NCBI GenBank assembly: GCA_016191345.1
Contig: JACPOU010000004.1
Location: 38,932 to 102,931, forward strand
Source of the DNA: Chloroflexota bacterium
Lineage (GTDB): Bacteria; Chloroflexota; Limnocylindria; Limnocylindrales; CSP1-4
DNA length: 64,000 nt
Reading direction: 5' to 3'
The notes beneath the pieces are model-generated. The model was not told the DNA's origin. It ran no database searches and saw nothing but the letters and a program-made list of their open reading frames with translations. Shown here one piece after another: positions 59,890 through 64,000 of this stretch. The stretch's first letter is position 1. Each line of letters opens with the position of its first letter. The position numbers and the translations under genes are program-made.

Positions 59890-62676
59890 ATGAAGCGTCG
59901 AGACCCGCTCGCCGCCGAGATCGACCGGCTATGGCGCCTGCTCGGCGAGATCGTCGAGGAGCAGTCCGGGGCCGATGTCCGGCGCCTCGTGGACCGGATC
60001 CGGCGGTTCGCGATCCGCGCCCGGGTCGGCGGGGCCGACCTCGATCGCGAGCGATTCGAGCGAGCCCTCGACGGGCTGGACGGCGCATCCGCGGAACTCG
60101 TCATCCGGGCCTTCCTCGTCCACTTCCGACTGGCCAACCTGGCCGAGGAGCGCCAGCGCGTCCGGGTCCTCCAGCAGCGCGGGCGGGCCGGGTCCGGCAT
60201 GGCCCGGGACGACACCCTGGCCGGCGTGGTCCGCACGTTGCGCGGACGCGGCCTGTTCCCGGACCCCGTCGCGGGGACGGCGGCGGCGATCCGCGGTCTC
60301 CGGATCCACCCGGTCCTGACGGCGCACCCGACCGAGGCGCGCCGCCGGACGGCGCTGATGGCCCTGGCTCGTGTCGCCCGGCTCCTCGAGCAGCACGACG
60401 ATCCGCGACTGACGCCCGTCGCCGCTGCCGCGCTGGACGACCGACTCCGCGAGGAGCTTTCGATCCTCTGGCGGACCGCCGAGGTCAGATCCGGCAGCCC
60501 GAGCCCGCTCGACGAGGTCCGGACGGCGATGACCTTCTTCGACGCCACGCTGTATTCGCTCGTGCCGGCCGTGCAGCGGGCGCTCCAGCGTGCGACCGGC
60601 CTCGCGCCATCGGACGTCCCGGCGGTGCTCCGGTGGGGAAGCTGGATCGGCGGCGATCGCGACGGCCACCCGGGCGTCACGGCCGAGATCACCGAGCAGG
60701 CCGCCCGGATCCAGGCCGATCACGTCCTCCGCGGCCACGAGGCCGTCGCGACACGGCTCATGCAGACGGTCGCGGCCATCGTGCCCGCTGACGCGCTGGA
60801 CCGCGCGATGACAGCCCGGCTCTTCGACGACGCGGAGACCCTCCCGGCGCTCGACGCGACGCTCCGCCGCCGCTTCCCGGATGAACCCTACCGGCGCCGC
60901 TTCGGGGCGATCGCGGAGCGGCTCCGCCGGACGCGCCATCACGTCGTGGGCGACCCGGGACCCACGACCGGCCGCTACGCCGCGGCCGAGGAGCTGCTCA
61001 TCGAACTCGACGAGATCCAGCGCTCGCTCCGAGCCGCGGCGCTCGCGCGCGTGGCTGACGGTACGGTCCAGGACTTCCGGTGGCAGGTGGAGACGTTCGG
61101 GTTCCACCTCGCCGAGCTGGACGTCCGCCAGCACGCGGAGATCCATCGGGCCGCCGTGGCGGCGCTCCGCTCCGGCGCGGACCCCGCGGTGGAGATCGGG
61201 CCGGGCGTCGCGCTGGCTGAGGTCCTCGACACGTACCGGGCCATCGAGCGGGTGCGAGGCAGGTTCGGGCCGGCCGCCGCCGGCCGCGTCATCGTCAGCT
61301 TCACGGAGCGCCCGTCGGATGCGACCGATGTCCTCGAGCTGGCCGCGGCGGCGATGCCGGGCGGTGTCGCCGACATCGACGTCGTGCCGCTCTTCGAATC
61401 GGCCGCCTCGCTGCAGGACGCCGGGGCCGTGCTCGCGGCGATCCTCGCGGTGCCTGCCTACCGCGAGCACCTGCAGGGCCGGGGGGACCGGCAGGAGGTC
61501 ATGCTCGGGTACTCCGATTCGAACAAGGAGTCGGGATTCCTCGCCGCGAACTGGCTCCTCTACCGCGCCCAGGCCAGGCTCGCGGCGGTCGCCGACGCGC
61601 ACGGCGTCGAGCTGACCCTCTTCCACGGCCGCGGCGGGACGGTCGGCCGGGGTGGCGGGCGCATCGACCGGGCGATCCTCGGCCAGCCGCCGGGCACCGT
61701 CCGGGGCCGGCTGCGCCTGACCGAGCAGGGCGAGGTCGTCGCCGCGCGCTACGGCAACGCAGCGATCGCCCTCCGACACCTCGAGCTGCTCGTCGGGGCG
61801 GTCATGGCCGCCGATGCCGCGGCGGCGCCGGCGCCGGAGGGCGCCGAGGCCCTCCTGGACGCCCTGGCGGACGTGTCCGCAACCGCATATCGCTCGCTCG
61901 TCTACGACGATGCCGGGTTCGCGGCGTTCTTCCGGCGGGCCACGCCCATCGACGTCCTGACCGGGATGCGCCTCGGATCGCGGCCCGCGGCGAGGTCGCG
62001 TGCCGGCGCCGGGGCTGCCGCGGCCGCGGCGCGCGGGGGGTCGGAGGGCTCCGGCACCGCGCCAGGGGCGTCGCCCGCAGCGGCGCCAGCGGCGTCGCCC
62101 GCAGCGGCGCCAGCGGCGTCGCCAGGGGCGTCGCCTGCGCCGTCGATCGAGCAGCTCCGGGCGATCCCGTGGGGCTTTGCCTGGGCACAGGCGCGGATCG
62201 AGCTGCCCGGCTGGTACGGGCTGGGCTCGGCGGTCGCAGCCGGGCGCGCGTCGCAGCCCGCGCAGGTGGACGCGCTCCGCGACCTCTACCGGACGTGGCC
62301 GTTTCTCGCCGCCGTCATCGACCATGCGGCCCTGGCGCTGGCGCGTTCCGACCTCGGCGTGGCGCGTCGGTACGCGAGCCTGGCGACCGGGCCGGGCGAC
62401 GATGCCCGCTGGGCGACCATCGAGGCGGAGCACGAGCGGAGCGTGGCTGCGGTCCTGTCGATCACAGGCCGGGGCAGCCTCCTCGAGGCGTCCCCCGCCA
62501 TCGCCCGCACGATCGAGCTCCGGAATCCCGATGTCGACACGCTCTCCGAGCTCCAGGTCTCGACCCTGGCCCAGCTGCGATCGCTGCCGTTCGACGAGCC
62601 GCGCCGGCCCGCTCTCGAGCGCCTCGTCCGCCTCACCGTCAGCGGAATCGCGGCGGGCCTGCAGGTGACCGGCTAG
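59890..62676 (+). CDS. ppc: Phosphoenolpyruvate carboxylase
   Basis: A 928-residue anaplerotic enzyme making oxaloacetate from PEP and bicarbonate. Catalytic motifs are intact: VLTAHPTEARRRT, GSWIGGDRDGHPGVT, VMLGYSDSNKESGF and LFHGRGGTVGRGGG. ATG 59890 follows GGAGAGG. Two oddities are present. A ~50-residue Ala/Pro/Ser-rich insert lies after MRLGSRPA (residues ~700-752), where PEPCs usually have a short loop. The C-terminus is LQVTG instead of the near-invariant RNTG, losing the Asn that binds inhibitory aspartate in E. coli PEPC. Divergent from the histidine kinase. Confidence 0.95.
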   Translation: MKRRDPLAAEIDRLWRLLGEIVEEQSGADVRRLVDRIRRFAIRARVGGADLDRERFERALDGLDGASAELVIRAFLVHFRLANLAEERQRVRVLQQRGRAGSGMARDDTLAGVVRTLRGRGLFPDPVAGTAAAIRGLRIHPVLTAHPTEARRRTALMALARVARLLEQHDDPRLTPVAAAALDDRLREELSILWRTAEVRSGSPSPLDEVRTAMTFFDATLYSLVPAVQRALQRATGLAPSDVPAVLRWGSWIGGDRDGHPGVTAEITEQAARIQADHVLRGHEAVATRLMQTVAAIVPADALDRAMTARLFDDAETLPALDATLRRRFPDEPYRRRFGAIAERLRRTRHHVVGDPGPTTGRYAAAEELLIELDEIQRSLRAAALARVADGTVQDFRWQVETFGFHLAELDVRQHAEIHRAAVAALRSGADPAVEIGPGVALAEVLDTYRAIERVRGRFGPAAAGRVIVSFTERPSDATDVLELAAAAMPGGVADIDVVPLFESAASLQDAGAVLAAILAVPAYREHLQGRGDRQEVMLGYSDSNKESGFLAANWLLYRAQARLAAVADAHGVELTLFHGRGGTVGRGGGRIDRAILGQPPGTVRGRLRLTEQGEVVAARYGNAAIALRHLELLVGAVMAADAAAAPAPEGAEALLDALADVSATAYRSLVYDDAGFAAFFRRATPIDVLTGMRLGSRPAARSRAGAGAAAAAARGGSEGSGTAPGASPAAAPAASPAAAPAASPGASPAPSIEQLRAIPWGFAWAQARIELPGWYGLGSAVAAGRASQPAQVDALRDLYRTWPFLAAVIDHAALALARSDLGVARRYASLATGPGDDARWATIEAEHERSVAAVLSITGRGSLLEASPAIARTIELRNPDVDTLSELQVSTLAQLRSLPFDEPRRPALERLVRLTVSGIAAGLQVTG
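62060..62150 (+). repeat. In-frame repeats coding the Ala/Pro/Ser insert of PEP carboxylase
   Basis: A 24-nt unit of the type GCGTCGCCCGCAGCGGCGCC is repeated in tandem, with partial copies at both ends. It encodes ASPAAAPA units within an otherwise conserved enzyme. Confidence 0.85.
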
Positions 62677-62707
62677 CAGCCACGGCGATGGTGGAACGGC
62701 GCGGAGG

Positions 62708-63931
62708 CTAGCGCGAGGCTGGCACCGCGCGGAGGCGCGCCTCGAGCGCCCCGGCCAGCCGCCGGTAGTCCGCGGCCTCGTTGTAGTGCTGCGCGGAGAT
62801 CCGGACGCCGAGGGCGGCGGGCAGCGCATCCGGCCGCTCGCGGGCTGCGGGGACGGGCCATGTGACGAGCGGCACCTCGATTCGATCGTCGTCGACGATC
62901 CGGTTCTTCAGCTCGTCGAGCGCGAGGTCGGGCAGGGGCGGGATCGGGAGGCGGATCGTGGCCATCGAGCCGAGCATCGCGTCCGGCGTCCGGGGCTCGA
63001 CGCCGAGCGCGGCAGTCACGGCCCGGCGAGCCTCGACCGCCCGATCATGGTTGGTGCGGCGCACGCTCGGCCAGCCGTCGGGCTGGAGACGCTCCAGCGT
63101 ACGAAGCGCAGCGGGCAGCGCGAGGTATGGCGAGGGGTCGCCGGTGCCGGTCCAGTCGAACTCCTTCCAGAGCTGCGGCCGGCCTGGACGAAGGTCGTTG
63201 AAGCCGTGGCTGATCACGAGGGGGTGGATCCGGTCGCGGCGATCCGCCCGGACGATGAGCATCCCCGAGCCCTTCGGGCCACACAACCACTTGTGGCCGT
63301 TGCCGGTCCAGTACGCCGCGCCGAGCGCCTGGAGGTCGAGGTCGATCATGCCGAGCGCATGGGCGCCGTCGACGAGGGTGTCGATGCCGCGTGCGTCCAG
63401 CTCGCGGACGATGGCCTCGACCGGGAGGATCGTGGCCGTCGGGCTCGTCACGTGGCTGACGAGGGCGAGGCGCGTCCGTTTCGTCGCGGCCGCGAGGATG
63501 GCCGCCAGTGCCTGGGCCGGCGACTCAATCTCGAAGGGCAGCTCCGCGATCACGAGGCGGGCACCCGCACGCCGCGCGGTCACGGCGAGGGCGTTGAGCG
63601 TTGCGTTGTACTCGTGGTTGGTGGCCAGCAGCTCGTCGCCGGGCCGGAGTTCCAGGGAGTGGAGCACGGTCGAGACGCCGGTCGTGGCATTCGGGACGAA
63701 GACGAAGCCCTCGGGATCCGCACCCAGGAACGCGGCGACGGCCTCGCGCGCGGCGTCGAGGCGGGCCTCGAAGGTGCGCCAGAGGAACTGGATCGGGCCG
63801 GCCTCGAGCTCGTCGATGATCGCGCGCTGGGCCTCGAGCACGGGCACCGGGCACGCTCCGAACGAGCCGTGATTGAGGAAGGTGACGGAGGGATCGAGGC
63901 GCCACGGGGAGTCGGGGCCGTACGGTCGCAC
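62708..63931 (-). CDS. Class V aminotransferase (isopenicillin-N epimerase-like)
   Basis: A 407-residue fold-type I PLP enzyme. The start region VTFLNHGSFGACP is typical of the isopenicillin-N epimerase/cysteine desulfurase-like branch. The PLP site includes VPNATTGVSTVLHS, DGAHALGMIDLDL and the Schiff-base Lys in GNGHKWLCGPKGSG. The substrate is unresolved, and epimerase, lyase and desulfurase members look alike. GTG start with TATCCT six bases upstream. Convergent with ppc. Confidence 0.88.
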   Translation of the reverse strand: MRPYGPDSPWRLDPSVTFLNHGSFGACPVPVLEAQRAIIDELEAGPIQFLWRTFEARLDAAREAVAAFLGADPEGFVFVPNATTGVSTVLHSLELRPGDELLATNHEYNATLNALAVTARRAGARLVIAELPFEIESPAQALAAILAAATKRTRLALVSHVTSPTATILPVEAIVRELDARGIDTLVDGAHALGMIDLDLQALGAAYWTGNGHKWLCGPKGSGMLIVRADRRDRIHPLVISHGFNDLRPGRPQLWKEFDWTGTGDPSPYLALPAALRTLERLQPDGWPSVRRTNHDRAVEARRAVTAALGVEPRTPDAMLGSMATIRLPIPPLPDLALDELKNRIVDDDRIEVPLVTWPVPAARERPDALPAALGVRISAQHYNEAADYRRLAGALEARLRAVPASR

Positions 63932-63937
63932 CGGTGG

Positions 63938-63943
63938 AGGATA
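63938..63943 (-). promoter_or_regulatory. Candidate leaderless -10 hexamer TATCCT
   Basis: TATCCT six bases before the GTG at 63931 on the minus strand. Confidence 0.5.
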
Positions 63944-64000
63944 GGGGAGCGGCGCGCAGCCGGATGCGTGCGCTGCTCCCGCGCCGCCGCCCCGCCTGCC

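Overview
The window is a very GC-rich (roughly 70%) bacterial chromosome segment, densely coded on both strands. Four-base start/stop overlaps (GTGA, ATGA, TTGA) are frequent. The gene content is a cytochrome b6-type bc complex, two F420/flavin luciferase-like oxidoreductases, split PntAA/PntAB/PntB transhydrogenase, DUF309/DUF2203 pairs, PIG-L deacetylase and an ECF transporter. Together these point to an uncultured-type Chloroflexota (Limnocylindria-like) organism or a close high-GC relative; this placement is inference. I see no phage, insertion sequence, CRISPR array or rRNA.

Layout. 0-5.4 kb (minus): an NAD(P) transhydrogenase operon, then a DsbA-like protein, a CPBP membrane protease and a membrane protein. 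5.5-11.6 kb: small conserved proteins, a metallo-beta-lactamase/rhodanese enzyme, an F420-dependent oxidoreductase, a glycosyltransferase, a secreted InlB-repeat protein and tRNA-Arg. 11.8-19.7 kb: a four-gene FtsX/MacB-like ABC export operon. 19.8-22.4 kb (minus): a WYL regulator and an HD hydrolase. 22.5-28 kb: a 5'-truncated SAM hydrolase copy, its intact tandem paralogue and a complete ECF transporter (fused EcfA, S component, EcfT). 28-34.5 kb (minus): a LysM/polysaccharide deacetylase, an HTH-GAF4-GGDEF diguanylate cyclase, a GIDE-like membrane protein and YbaK. 35-38 kb: HAD phosphatase, thiamine pyrophosphokinase, Bcp peroxiredoxin and PIG-L. 39.5-46.1 kb: the most interesting block, a six-gene bc-type respiratory operon. 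It encodes a GltD-like FAD/Fe-S oxidoreductase, cytochrome b6, subunit IV, Rieske, a cytochrome c-cupredoxin fusion and a membrane-anchored six-Kelch protein. 46-53 kb: rhodanese/DUF309/DUF2203 operon, aminotransferase, 2-hydroxyacid dehydrogenase, K+ channel, a 53-aa small ORF absent from the ORF track, tRNA-Lys, an LLM oxidoreductase and a winged-helix protein. 53-64 kb: PAS-PAS adenylate cyclase, modE-like/modA/modB without modC, a half-size Ca2+/H+ antiporter, a two-component system, PEP carboxylase and a class V aminotransferase.

Two window-wide patterns stand out. First, at least a dozen genes that lack a Shine-Dalgarno sequence have a TAnnnT-like hexamer exactly 6-7 nt before the start codon. 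This is the signature of leaderless transcription, and it also fixes several starts. Second, GC-rich minisatellites (10-24 nt units) and short dispersed repeats, including a pair of 105-nt intergenic elements with paired ends, recur in gaps and inside proteins.

Working together: transhydrogenase, the FAD/Fe-S protein and the bc complex form a plausible NAD(P)H-to-quinol-to-cytochrome c/cupredoxin route. Molybdate uptake, ECF vitamin/nucleoside-type uptake and thiamine kinase supply cofactors. Diguanylate cyclase, adenylate cyclase and the histidine kinase/response regulator give signalling capacity.
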